Source: Sapria himalayana (lineage: Eukaryota; Streptophyta; Magnoliopsida; Malpighiales; Rafflesiaceae). From it: 64,000 bases of DNA. Each line of letters starts with the position of its first letter. Position 1 is the first letter of the stretch. The notes beneath the pieces are model-generated. The model searched no databases. It had not been told where the DNA came from and saw only the letters and a program-made list of their open reading frames with translations. The DNA lies in the NCBI GenBank assembly GCA_029783825.1, contig JAREIK010000686.1:152160-216159 (forward strand). Reading direction: 5' to 3'. Shown here one piece after another: positions 50,401 to 64,000 of this stretch. The translations under genes and the position numbers were made by a program.

Positions 50401-52489
50401 TTTTGTTGGTTGTAACCTTTGAAAATATAATAATTTTAAATTTTTTAAATGTGAATATAATATTTAGTTATAATAATCTTAATAATTATATATAATGTAA
50501 ACTAAATATAAATAATTTTATTAATAGATATTATAATAATGATCAATAAATAAATTAAAAAAACTATTATTAATAAAAATGATATAAATTAAAATATAAT
50601 TGTAGAATCTAAAATGATTCAAAATCAAAATAAGATATATTACTAAATAATAATTTCTTATTTTAAAAATTTTGCCTCATTTTATAAGCATATATTTTTT
50701 TTGATGAAAAATAAATTATTTAAATTATATTTCTCTCACTAATAATTTATTTTGTAATTAATATTTCTATAAAAATAAATTGATAAACAATTAAAATGAA
50801 TATTTAGAATTATAATGAATACTAATAAAAAGAGATTTATTATTTATTATTTAGGGTATACCTATTTAATGGTTTAAGTTTTTTGTGGTTTTGGGGTTAA
50901 GGAGTTTATTACTTTATATGTTTGGACATTTAGGTGCGTATAGGTTTTATTTAATCAATGAAATAACAAAAAATTTATTTTTATGAATTTTTGTGATTTT
51001 CAAAGGTTATTACCTTTGAAAATGTAATAATTTTAAATTTTTCTAAAATATGAATGCAATACTTATTTATAATAATCTTTATAATTATATTTGATGTAAA
51101 TTTAATATAAAAAATTTTATTTATATATATTATTATAATGATCCAAAAATAAATTAATAAACTATTATTAATAAGATAATATTAATTAAAATATATTTGC
51201 AGAACCCAAAATAATTCAAAATCAAAGTAAATTATATTACTAAATAAAATTTTAAATTGTTGAAATTTTGTTTATTTTTATAACCTTATATTTTTTTCAT
51301 AAAAAATAATCTATTTAAATTATATATCTTACTCATTATTTATTTTATAATTAATATTTCTATAAAAATAAACTAAAAAATAATTAAAATGAATATTTAA
51401 AATTATAATGAATACAAATAAAAATTAAATTTATTATTTATTATTTAGGTTATATAGGTTTAATGGTTTAAGTATTTAGGGGGTTTTGGGGTTTAGGAGT
51501 CTAGAGATTTAAATGTTTAGGCATTTAGTGGTTTATATGTTTTATTTAAATAATAAAATAAAAAAATTATTTTTTTTATCATTTTTGAAGGTTATATCCT
51601 TTGAAAATATAATAATTTTTAAATTTTTTTCAAATGTAAATATTATATTTAGTTATAATAATCTTAATATTTATAAGACATTTAAATTCAATATAAGTAA
51701 TATTATTGATAGATATTATAATAATGATCAAAAAATAAATTAATAAACTATTATTAAATAGATTGATAGCAATAAAAATATAAATGCAAAACCTATAATG
51801 ATTCAAAGTCAAAGTAAAATTTATTACTAAATGATAATTTTTTGTTTTTAAATTTTTACTTCTTTTTATAAGTTTGTATTTATTTTTTGATTAAAAATAA
51901 ATTATTAAAATTATATTTGCCTCACTCTTTATTTATTTTGCAATTAATATTTCTATAAAAAAATAAACAAATAAATAATTAAAATCAATATTTAAATTAT
52001 ACTGAATACAAATTAAAATGAGATTTATGATTTATTATATATGTTATACCAGTTTAATGGATTGTTAATTTAGGGGTTTCGTCGTTTAGGAGTTTATCAA
52101 TTTATGTTTTTAGGCATTTAGTGGTTTATAGTTTTTATTTATATAATAAAAATAAATTTTTTTTTTGATTTTATCTGATTTTCAAAGGTTATAACCTTTA
52201 AAAATAAAATAATCTTTAAAATTTTTTGAAATGTGAATACCATGTATAATTATATTAATCTTATTTATTATATATCATATAAATTCAATATAAACAATTT
52301 TAATGATAGATAGTATAATAATTATAAAAAATTAAATTAATAAATTATTATTAATAATATAAATATTAATTAAAATATATTTACATAACACAATATGATT
52401 CAAAATCAAATCAAAAAATATTACGAAATAATAAAATATAATATCAAAACCTAAAATGATTCAAAAGCAAAGCAAAATATATCACTAAA
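44415..52489 (-). repeat. AT-rich satellite, reverse block 2
   Basis: Inverse-orientation monomers with palindromes near 44478, 45215, 45820, 46403, 46815, 47350, 47935, 48530, 49275, 49810, 50400, 51000, 51585 and 52180. The copy at 44475-44508 has an expanded symmetric centre. Empty hAT targets (GCATTTAG preceded by TGTGTAT) lie near 45745 and 48460. Short monomers and internal deletions occur near 46700 and 52430. The block is joined to forward satellite at CACTAAA (52483-52489). Confidence 0.9.
44475..44508. repeat. 34-bp perfect palindrome with enlarged centre
   Basis: The usual GGTTATAACC centre reads GGTTATATAACC; one extra TA is inserted exactly at the dyad, so both arms stay fully complementary out to ATATTTTC and GAAAATAT. 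Confidence 0.92.
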
Positions 52490-55400
52490 GTTCTAAACAA
52501 TTAAATCACTAAACTCCTAAACCACAAAACACCTAAATAATTAAACCATAAAACCCGTATATCCTGAATAATAAATAATAAATCTCAATTTTATTTGTAT
52601 TCATTATAATTTTAAATATTCATTTTAATTATTTAGTAGTTTATTATTATAGAATTATAAATTAAAAAATAAATTATGAGTAAGACAAATATAATTTAAA
52701 TAATTTATTTTTAATAACAAAATATAAAGTTATAAAAAAAGCAAAACATTAAAAAAATTATTATTTAGTAATATATTTTACTTTAATTTGAATAAATTTA
52801 GATTTTGCAAATACTTTTTAAATTATAACTATTTTATTATTTTTTTTGATCATAATTATAATATCTAGCAATATAATTATTTATATTGAATTTAAATGAA
52901 TTATAATTATGAAGATTATTATAAATAAATATTATATTTACATTTCAAAAAAATTTAAAAATTATTATATTTTCAAAGGATATAATCTCCACAAATTAGA
53001 AAAAATAATATAAATAAATTTTTTGCTATATCAGTGCCTAAATAAAACTTATAAACCACTAAATTCCTAAACACTTAATCATCTAAACTCCTAAACCCAA
53101 AAGCCTCTAAATACTTAAAAGTTTAAACTCATAAACCTTAAATATAATTTAAATAATTTATTAAAATATTAATTACAAAATAAATTATTAGTGATACAAA
53201 TATAATTTAAATAACTTATTTTTCATCAATGAAATATATAAGCTTATAAAAAGAAGCAAAAACTTAAAAAAAAAATTATTATTTAGTAATAAATTTTACT
53301 TTGGATTTTGAATAATTTTAGGTTTTGCATTTATATTTTAATTTATATCAAAAATAATTATTTTGTAATTTCATTTTTTAAACAAAACCTATAATCCACT
53401 AAATGCCTAAAAACATAAATCGCTAAAGTCCTAAATGACAAAACCTTTAAATACTTAAAATAATAAACTGGTATACATTAATAATAATTCATAAATAACA
53501 TTTTAATTTTTATTCAGTATAATTTTAAATTTTTATTTTAATTTTTTATCAGTTTATTTTATTGAAAACTTAATTACAAAATAAATTATTAGTGAGACAT
53601 ATATAATTTAAATTAAATTGGTATACCCTAAATAATAAAGAATAAATCTCATTTTTTTTCATTATAATTTTAAATATTCATTTTAATTATCTATTTGTTT
53701 ATTTTTATATAAATATTAATTAAAAAATAAAATATGAGTTAGACAAATATAATTTATATAAATTATTTTTCATAAAAAAATATAGATAAACTTATTAAAA
53801 GAAAAAAAAAATAAAAACAAATTATTATTATATAGTAATATAATTTGCTTTGCTTCTGAAGCATTATAGGTTTTGTAATTATATTTAATTGATATCTATC
53901 TTATTAATAATAGATTATTAATTTATTTTTTGATCATTATTAGAATATTTATCAATAATATTGTTATATTGAATTTATAAGATATATAAATATAATGATT
54001 ATATGACTAAATATTGAATTCACATTTGAAAAAAATTTAAATATTATTATATTTTCAAAGGTTATAAACTTTGAAAATATAAAAAAATAATAAAAATAAA
54101 ATTTTGTCATTTTAATTTTTAAATAAAACCTATAAACCACTAAATGCATACACAGTTAAATCAGTAAACTCCTAAAGCCCGTAATGCCTAAATACATAAA
54201 CCATTAAACCACTATAGACTACTTAATAATTAAGAAATATAATTTTTGTTTCAATTTATTATAATTTTAAATATTCATTTTAATTATTTATTAGTTTATT
54301 TATATATAAATTTTTATTACAAAATAAATTGTCAGTGCGACCAATATAATTTAAATAATTTATTTTTAATAAAAAAAAATATACTCTTATAAAAGAAGTA
54401 AAAATTTAAAAATTAAAAATTATTATCCAATAATATTTTTTACTTTAATTTTGCATCAATTTGGGTTTTGTAAATATGTTTTAATTAATATCTATCTTAT
54501 TATTATGTGTTTATTAATTTAATTTTTGATCATTATTATAATATCTATCAATAAAATTGTTTATATTGAATTTATATGATATATAATTATTAAAATTATT
54601 ATAACTAAATATTGTATTCACATTTCAAAAAATTTTCAATATTATTATATTTTGAAAGTTTATAACCTATGAAAATGACAAAAAATTAATTTTTTTTTGT
54701 TATTTTGTTGTTTAAATAAAACCTATAAACCACTAAATACCTAAAAACATGAATCGCTAAACACCTATACGACAAAACCTCTAAATACTTAAACTATTAA
54801 ATTGGTATACATTAATAATAATCATAAATCTCATTTTAATATTTATTCAGTATAATTTTAAATTTTTATTTTAATTATTTATCAGTTTATTTATATAGAA
54901 ATATTAATTACAAAAAAAATTATTAGTGAGACAGATATAATTTAAATAAGACCGGTATATCCTAAATAATAAAGAATAAATCTCATTTTTTTTATTATAA
55001 TTATAAATATTCATTTTAATTATTATTTGTTTATTTTTGTATAAATATTAATTAAAAAATAAATTATGAGTTTGACAAATATAATTATGTAAATTATTTT
55101 TAATCAAAAAAATATAGATATACTTTTTAAAATAATAAAAAATTACAAAACAAAAAATAATTATATAGTAATATATTTTGGTTTGCTTATGAATCATTTA
55201 TTGTTTCGTAATTCTATTTTAATTGATATCTATCTTATTAATAATAGGTTATTAATATATATTTTGATCATTTATTAGAATATTTATCACTAAAATTAGT
55301 TATATTGAATTTATATGATATATAGATATAATGATTATTATAACTAAATATTAAATTCGCTTTTAAAAAAAATTTAAAAATTATTATATTTTCAAAGGTA

Positions 55401-58400
55401 ATAACCTTTGAAAATATCAAAATATAATTAAAATAAATTTTTTGTTATTTTATATTTTAAATAAAACCTATAAACAACTAAATGCATCCACAATTAAATT
55501 AGTATACTCCTAAACCCGTAATACCTAAATACATAAACCATTAAACCACTATATAGTACATAATAATTAATAAATCTAATTTTTATTTCTATTTATTATA
55601 ATTTTAAATATTCATTTAATTATTTATTACTTTATTTTATAGAAATATTTATTACAAATAAATTATGTGTAAGTCAAATATAATTTAAATAATATACTTT
55701 TAAGAACAAAAAAATATAAACATATAAAAAGAAGCAATACATCAAAAACATTATTATTTAGTAATTTATAATACTTTGATTTTGAATAAATTTAGGTTTT
55801 GTAAATATATTTTAAATAATATCTAACTTATTTATTATAGTTTATTAATTTATTTTTTGATGATTAATATAATATCTATCAATATAATTGTTTATATTTA
55901 ATTTATATGATATATAATTATTAATATTATCACAACTAAATATAGTATTCACATTTTTAAAAAAAATTAAAAATTGTTATATTTTCAAAGGATATAACCT
56001 TAAAAAATAAGAAAAAATAACAAAAAATAAATTTTTTGTTATATAATTGTTTAAATAAAACTTATAAACCATTAAATACCTAAACACATAAATCTCTAAA
56101 CTCTTAAACCCTGAAGCCCCTAAATACATAAACCTTTAAGCTCGTAAACCTTAAATATAATTTAAATAATTTAGTGAAATATTAATTACAAAATAAATTA
56201 TGAGTGATGAAAATATAATTTAAATAATTCTTTTTTATCAAAAAATATATACTCTTATTAAATGAGGCAAAAACTAAAAAACAAAAAGTATTATTTAGTG
56301 TTAAATTTACTTTGATTTTGAATCATATTAGTTTTTGCAATTAAATTTTAATTTATATCTATCATATTAATATAGTTTATTAATTTATTTTTGATAATTG
56401 ATATAATATCTATCAATAAAATTGTTTATATTTAGTTTATATTATATAATCTTATAATAATTATTATTACTAATAATGTATTCACATTTTTAAAAAAAAT
56501 TTGAAAATTATTATATTTTCAAAAGTTATAATCTTTGAAAATTTGAAAAAATATCAAAGATAATTTATTTGCTATTTCATAGTTTAAATAAAACCTATAA
56601 ACCACTAAATGCCTAAATACTTAAATGAATAACTTCTAAATCTCGAAATCCCTAAATAGATAATTTTTTAATCAGATATATCCTAAATAATAAACAATAA
56701 ATCTCATTTTTTATTTTTTTCATTATAATTTTAAATATTCATTTTAATTATTTATTTGTTTATTTTTAAATAAATATTAATTACAAAATAAATTATGAGT
56801 TAGACAAATTATAATTTATATAAATTATTTTACATAAAAAAAATATAGATAAACTTATTAAAAGAAAAAAAAATTAAAAACAAAAAATTATTATATAATA
56901 ATATAATTTGCTTTGTTTCTAAATCTTTATTGGTTTGTAATTATATTTTAATTGATATCTATCATATTATTAATAGATTATTAATTTATTTTTTGATCAT
57001 TATTAGAATATTTATCAATAAAATTGTTTATATTGAATTTATATGATATTTAAATATAATGATATTATAACTAAATATTGAATTCACATTTGAAAAAAAA
57101 TTTAAAATTATTATATTTTCAACGTTTATAACCTTTGAAAATGAGAAAAAATAAAAAGAATATTTTTTTATATTTCATTATTTAAATAAAACCTATAAAC
57201 CACTAAATGCCTAAACTCGTAATTCAATAACTCCTAAATCTCTAAAAGCCTAATAATAAATAATAATCTTTTGAACAGGTAACCCTAAATAATAAATAAT
57301 AAATCTCATATTAATTTTTTCATAATAATTCTAAATATACATTTTAATTATTTATTTGTTTATTGTTATATAAATATTAATTACAAAATAAATTATGAGT
57401 TAGACAAATATAATTTATATAAATTATTTTTCATCGAAAAATATTGATAAACTTATAAAAGAATAAAAAATTTTAAAACTAAAATTTATTATATAGCAAT
57501 ATATTTTGCTCTCCTTCTGAATCATTTTAGATTTTGTTATTATATTTTAATTGATATCTATCTTATTAATAATTGTTTATTAATTTATTTTTTGATCATT
57601 ATTAGAATATTTATCAATAAAATTGTTTATATTTAATTTATATGATATATAAATATAATGATTATTATAACTAAATATTGAATTCAATTTTAAAAAAAAT
57701 TTAAAAATTATTATATTTTGAAGGTTATAACCTCTGGAAATATGAAAAAATAATAAAAATAAATTATATGTTATTTTATTTTTTAAATAAAACCTATAAA
57801 CCACTAATGCATACACAGTTATATCAGTAAACTCCTAAACCCCGTAATGCATAAATACATAAACCATTAAACCGATATTACTACTTAATAAATTGAATTT
57901 ATATTTCAATTTATTATTATTTAAATATTCATTTTAATTATTTTTAGTTTATTTTTATAGAAATTTTTATTATAAAATAAATTATGAGTGCGACACATAT
58001 AATTTAAATAATTTATTTTTAATCAAAAAATATATATACGCTTATAAAAGAAGTAAAAATTTAAAAATTAAAAATTATTATCCAGTAATATATTTTAATT
58101 TAATTTTGAATCAATTAGGGTTTTTTAAATATTTTTTAATTAATATCTATCTTATTATTAATAGTTTATTAATTTAATTTTTTATCATTATTATAATATC
58201 TATCAATAAAATTATTTATATTGAATTTATATCATATATAATATTAATATTATTATAACTAAATATCATATTCACATTTCAAAAAATTTAAATATTAATT
58301 TATTTTTAATGGTTATAACCTTTGAAAATCAGAAAAAATCTAAAAAAAATTTTTTTATTTTTATTATATAAATAAAACCTATAAACCACTAAATACCTAA

Positions 58401-61400
58401 AAACTATAATTGATAAACTCCTAAATGACAAAACTCCTAAATAATAAAACCATTAAACAGGTATACCACATATAATAAATCATAAATCTCATTTTAATTG
58501 GTATTCATTATAATTTTAAATATTCATTTTAATTATTTATTAGTTTATATTTTATATAAATATTAATTACAAAATAAATAATGACTTAGACAAATATAAT
58601 TTTTATAATTTATTTTTAATCAAAAAAAATTATAAGCTTATAAAAAGAAGTAAAAATTTAAAAACAAAAAAAGTATTATTTAGTAATATATTTTACTTTG
58701 ATTTTGAATCATTATATATAGGTTTTGCAATTATATTTTAATTGCTATCAATCTTATTAATAAAATTTTATTAATTTATTTTGTGATCATTTTTATAATA
58801 TATAATAATAAAATTACTTATATTCAATTTAAATGTCTTATAATTATTATGATTATTTTATTATTTAAATAAAACTTATTAACCACTAAATGACTAAACA
58901 TTTAAATCTATAGACTCCTAAACGCTAAACCCCCTAAATATTTAAACCATTAAACCTATATAACCTAAATAATAAATAATAAATCTCATTTTTATTTATA
59001 TTCATTATAATTTTAAATTTCATTTTAATTATTTTTAGTTTATTTTTTTAGAAATATTAATTATAAATTAAATAATGAGTGAGACATATATAATTTAAAT
59101 AAATTATTTTTTTGAAAAAAATAAGCTTATAAAAATAAACAAAATTTCAAAAATTTAAAATTTTATTTAGTAATATAATATACCTTGATTTTGAATTATT
59201 TTGGCTTCTACAAATATATTTTAATTAATATCTATCTTATTAAAAATAGTTTATTATTTTATTTTTTGATCATTATAATAATTTATATTAGTAATTTTTT
59301 TATATTGAATTTATAGCAAATATAATTTTTAAGATTATTATAACTAAGTATTGTATTCATATTTTATAACTTTTAAAAAATTATTATATTTTTAAAGGTT
59401 ATAACATTTTAAAAATCTCAAAAATTCATAAAAATAAATTTTTTGTTATTTCTTTGATTAAATAAACCTATAAACACCTAAATGTGCAAACATATAAATC
59501 AATACACTCATTAACCCCAAAACCACAAAAAACATAAACAATTAAATAGTTATACCCTAAATAATAAATCATATATCTCATTTTTATTAGTATTTGTTAC
59601 AATTTTAAATATACATTTTAATTATTTATTAGTTTATTTTTATAGAATATAAATTAAAAATTAAATTATTAGTGAGACAAATATAATTTAAATATTTTCT
59701 TTTTCATCAAAAAATATATAGGCTTATAAATGGATACAAAAATTTAAAAATTTAAAATTAATATTTAGTAAAATATTTCACTTTGATTTTGAATCATTTT
59801 AGGATTTGAAAATATATTTTAAAAAATATTTATCTTATTAATAATTGTTTATTACTTTTATATGATCATTATTATAATAAATATTAATAAAATTGTTTAT
59901 ATTGAATCTATATGATATACAATTATTATGATTATTATAACTTCATAGTATAATCACTTTTCAAAATAAAATTATAAATTATTATATTTTCAAAGGTTAT
60001 AACATTCAAAAAATGAGAAAAAAACAAAAATAATTTTTTTTTATTTTATTTTTTATATAAAACCTATAACCACTAAATGACTAAATTCTAAAATGACTAA
60101 ACTCCTAAACCCCGAAGCCATAAATACTTAAAACAATAAATTAGTATAGTCCAAATAATAATCATAAATCTAATTTTTATTAGTATTCATTATAATTTTA
60201 AATATTCACTTTAATTATTTATCAGTTTATTTTTATAGAAATATTAATTAAAAATAAATTATTAGGGGCACATATAGTTTAAATATTTTATTTTTTCATA
60301 AAAAATTGCTGATAAAAAAGAGAAATTTTTAAAATAAATAATTATTATTTAGTATATAGATATTTTGATTTTGAATCATTTTAGATTATACAATCATATT
60401 TTAATTTATATGATTCTTATAAATACTCGTTTATTAATTTATTTATTGATCATTATTATAATATTTACCAATAAAATTATTTATATTGAGTTTACATTAT
60501 ATATAATTATTAAGATTATTATAACTAAATATTATTTTCACATTTAAAAAAAATTAAAATTATTATATTTTCATAGGTTATAACCTTCAAAAATTAAAAA
60601 AAAATCAAAAAATTAAATTTTTTGTTTTTTCATTCTTTAATAAAAACTATTAATCACTAAAGGTCTAAATAATTAAATCACTAAACTGCTAAACCCCAAA
60701 ACACCTAAATACCTAAACCATTAAATCAGTATATCCTGAATAATAAATAATCAATCTCAATTTTTTTGTATTCTTTTAATTTTAAATATTCATTTTAATT
60801 ATTTATTATTTTATTATTATAGAATTATAAATTACAAAATAAATTATGAGAAAGGCAAATATAATTTAAATAATTTATTATTAATAACAAACATATAAAC
60901 TTATAAAAAGAGCAAAACATTAAAAAAATTAGAATTTAGTAATATATTTTACTTTGATTGAATAAATTTAGATTTTACAAATACTTTTAAATAATATCTA
61001 TTTATTAATAATAGTTTATTAATTTATTTTTTGATCATTATTATAATATCTAGTAATGTAATTATATATATTGATTTTAAATGACATATTTTTGAAGATT
61101 ATTATAAATAAATATTATATTTACATTTGAAAAAAATTTAAAAATTATTATATTTTCAAAGGATATAATCTTGAAAATTTAGAAAAAATAAAAAAATAAA
61201 TTTATGTTATATCAAATTTTAAATAAAACTTATAAACCACTAAATCCCTAAACACTTAAATCTCTAAACTTCTAACACAAAAGCCCCTAAACACTTAAAC
61301 CTTTAAACTCGTGAACCTTAATTATAATTTAAATAATTTATTAAAATATTAATTACAAATAAATTATGAGTGTTACAAATTTAATTTAAATAATTTATTT

Positions 61401-62817
61401 TTCATAAAAAAAATATATATAAGCTTATAAAAAGAAGCAAAAACTAAAAAACAAAAATTATTATTTAGTAATAAATTTTACTTTGATTTTGAATAATTTT
61501 AGGTTTTGCAATTATATTTTAATTTATATATATCATATTAATAATAGCATATTAAATTATTTTTTGATAATTGATTTAATTTATATATATCCTTTTAAAC
61601 TAGTATACCCCAAATAATAAATAATAAATCTCAATATTATTTTTTCATTATAATTTAATATATTCATTTTAATTATTTATTCATTTATTTTTAATAATAT
61701 TAATAACAATATAAATTATGAGTTATACAAAATAATTTATATAAATTATTTCTCATCAATAAATATAAATAAACTTATAAAAAGAAAAAAAAATTTCAAA
61801 ACAAAAATTTATTATATAGTAATATATTTTGCTTTACTTCTAAATCATTTTAAGTTTTGTAATTCTATTTTAATTGATATCTATCTTATGAATAATAAAT
61901 TATTAATTTATTTTTTGATCATTATTAGAATATTATCAATATTATTATTTATATTGAATTTATATGAAATATAAATATAATGATTATTATAACTAAATAT
62001 TGAATTCACTTTTGAAAAAAATTTAAAAATTATTATATTTTCAAAGGTTATAACATTTGAAAATAACAAAAAAATAATAAATAATTTTTGTTTATTTAAT
62101 TTTTAATAAAACGTATAACCACTAAATGCATACACAAGTCAAATAAGTAACTTCTAAACCACGTAATACCTAAATACATAAACCATTAAACCACTATATA
62201 CTACTTAAAAATTAATAAATCTTATTTTATTTCAATTTATTACAATTTTTAATATTCTTTTAATTATTATTAGTTTATTTTTATACAATATTTATTACAA
62301 ATAAAGTATGAATGCGATAAATATAAGTTAAATAATTATTTTTAATCAATAAAAGTATTTACGCTTAAAAATAAGCAAAAATTTAAAAATTAAGAATTAT
62401 TATTAAGTAATATATTTTACTTTAATTCTGAATCAATTTGGGTTTTTGTAAATAGTTTTAAATTAATATCTATCTTATTATTAATTGTTTATTAATTTAA
62501 TTTTTGATCATTATTATAATATCTATCAATAAAATTGTTTATATTGAATTTATATGATATATAATTATTAATATTATTATAACTAAATATTATATTCACA
62601 TTTCAAAAAATGTTTAAATATTATTATATTTTTAAGGTTATGAAAAATGAAAATGACAAAAAATTACCAAATGTTTTTTTTGTTATTTTATTGTTTAAAT
62701 AAAACCTATAAACCACTAAATACTAAAAATATAAATCGCTAAATTTTTAAATGACAAATCTTTAAATACTTAAATAATTAAACTAGTATACATTAATAAT
62801 AAATCATAAATTCGTTT
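52490..62817 (+). repeat. AT-rich satellite, forward block 8
   Basis: Forward monomers with palindromes near 52972, 54053, 54650, 55390, 55982, 56517, 57115, 57715, 58306, 59392, 59983, 60570, 61153, 62038 and 62628. Larger gaps reflect palindrome-containing deletions near 53345 and 58855. Empty hAT targets lie at 54140-54147, 55478-55485, about 57803 (one base short) and 62122-62129. No transposon is present in this 10-kb stretch. Confidence 0.9.
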
Positions 62818-63165
62818 TAATAAATTTGTATTTTTAAAATTTGCTTTTTTAAGCATATATATTTTTTTGATAAAAAATAAATTATTTAAAATAGATCTGT
62901 CTCACTAATAATTTATTTTGTAATTAATATTTCTATAAAAATAAACTGATAAATAATAAAATAAAAATTTAAAATTACTCTTAATAAAAAATTAAAATGA
63001 GATTTATGATTTATTATTAATGTATACCAATTTAATAGTTTAAGTATTTATAAGTTTTGTCATTTAGGAGTTTAGCAATTTATGCTTTAGGCATTTAGTG
63101 GTTTATAGGTTTTATTTAAACACAATAAATACAAAAAAATATTTATAATTTTTTGTCATTTTCAA
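62640..63165. repeat. inverted-repeat junction of the array
   Basis: Forward monomer sequence at about 62640-62815 is answered by its inverse at about 62985-63165, with some 170 bp between. Homologous pairing continues outward: 62122-62220 corresponds to the inverse of 63590-63690, so the imperfect arms reach at least 1.1 kb to the window edge. Confidence 0.82.
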
Positions 63166-64000
63166 TGGTTATAACCTTTGAAAATATAATAATATTTAAA
63201 ATTTTTCTAAAGTGAAACCATATTTAGTATAATAATATTAATAATTATATATCATATAAATTCAATATAAACAAATTTATTGATAGATATTATAATAATG
63301 ATCAAAATTTAATTAATAAACTATTAATAATAAGATAGATATTAATTAAAAATATTTAGAAACCCCAAATTGATTCAAAAGTAAAGTAAAAAATATTAAC
63401 TGGATAATAATTTTTAATTTTTTAAAATTTTACTTTCTTTTATAAAATATATATATTTTTTGATTAAAAAATAAAATTATTAAATTATATTTGTCGCACT
63501 GACAATTTATTTTGTAATAAATATTTATATAAAATAAATTATAAAAAATTAAAATTAATATTAAAAATAATAATAAATTAAAATAAAAATAGATTTCTTA
63601 ATTATTAAGTAGTATATAGAAGCTTAATGGTTATGTATTTAGGCTTTACATGCCTTAGAATTTTACTTGATTTTTACTATGTATGCATTTAGTGGTTTAT
63701 ATGTTTATTTAAAATTAAAATACAAAATATTTATTTTTATTATTTTTTGATATTTTCAAACGGTTATAACCATTGAAAATATAATAATTTATAAATTTTT
63801 TTAAATGTGAATTCAATATTCAGTTATAATAATCATTATATTTAAATATATAAATTCAATATAACTTATGATTGATAATATTCTAAAAATGATCAAAAAA
63901 TAAATTAATAATCTATTATAAAATATGATAGCTATCAATTAAAATATAATAAAAAAAACATAAATGATTCAGAAGAAATCAAAAATATATTACCTTATAA
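62818..64000 (-). repeat. AT-rich satellite, reverse block 3 (continues past window)
   Basis: Inverse-orientation monomers with palindromes near 63163 and 63757, the latter with a one-base insertion that breaks symmetry. An empty hAT target (TGTATGCATTTAG) lies near 63680. Confidence 0.88.

Overview
This window looks like heterochromatin from a flowering plant genome. About 48 kb of the 64 kb is an extremely AT-rich tandem satellite with a monomer of about 600 bp (some variants about 740-780 bp, some shorter), roughly 80 diverged copies. Older transposable elements interrupt it. I see no intact cellular gene, tRNA or rRNA. The plant assignment rests on BED-finger hAT transposases of plant type, a Ty1-copia-like solo LTR, and a TTTAGGG-like tract in every monomer. 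I cannot name the species.

Each monomer has three landmarks in fixed order. First is a long AT-rich body. Next is a palindrome of 26-34 bp with arm TTTTCAAAGGTTA. About 55 bp further on is a tract of 8-bp units built on CTAAANNN, such as CTAAATGC, CTAAACTC and CTAAACCC. The array changes orientation three times: forward 1 to about 37,272, reverse to about 52,486, forward to about 62,817, then reverse to the window end. The last switch makes a large imperfect foldback.

Four hAT copies sit in the array: hAT-1 at 1568-5195, hAT-2 at 6556-10238, hAT-3 at about 27899-30088 (left end lost) and hAT-4 at 41307-44406 (opposite strand, internally deleted). All occupy the same 8-bp unit of the same monomer type. 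They share derived bases in the flanks or target-site duplications that empty sites lack. This points to one insertion that was then multiplied as part of the satellite by segmental duplication and inversion. None has an intact transposase.

Two copies of one solo LTR (15695-16268 and 34438-35012) share one insertion site and the duplication ATAAT, 18.74 kb apart, marking a second large duplication. A 2.45-kb block of non-satellite DNA (about 19738-22183) holds a polyadenylated retroposed-looking sequence and an unclassified AT-moderate segment.

The most unusual signal is the conserved palindrome. One copy has grown to a perfect 64-bp palindrome followed by a repeat of its own right half. Another differs from its relatives at three sites, all of which restore pairing. 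A third gained a symmetric two-base insertion at the centre. Together these suggest the motif folds into hairpins or cruciforms in vivo and is rewritten by fold-back template copying.
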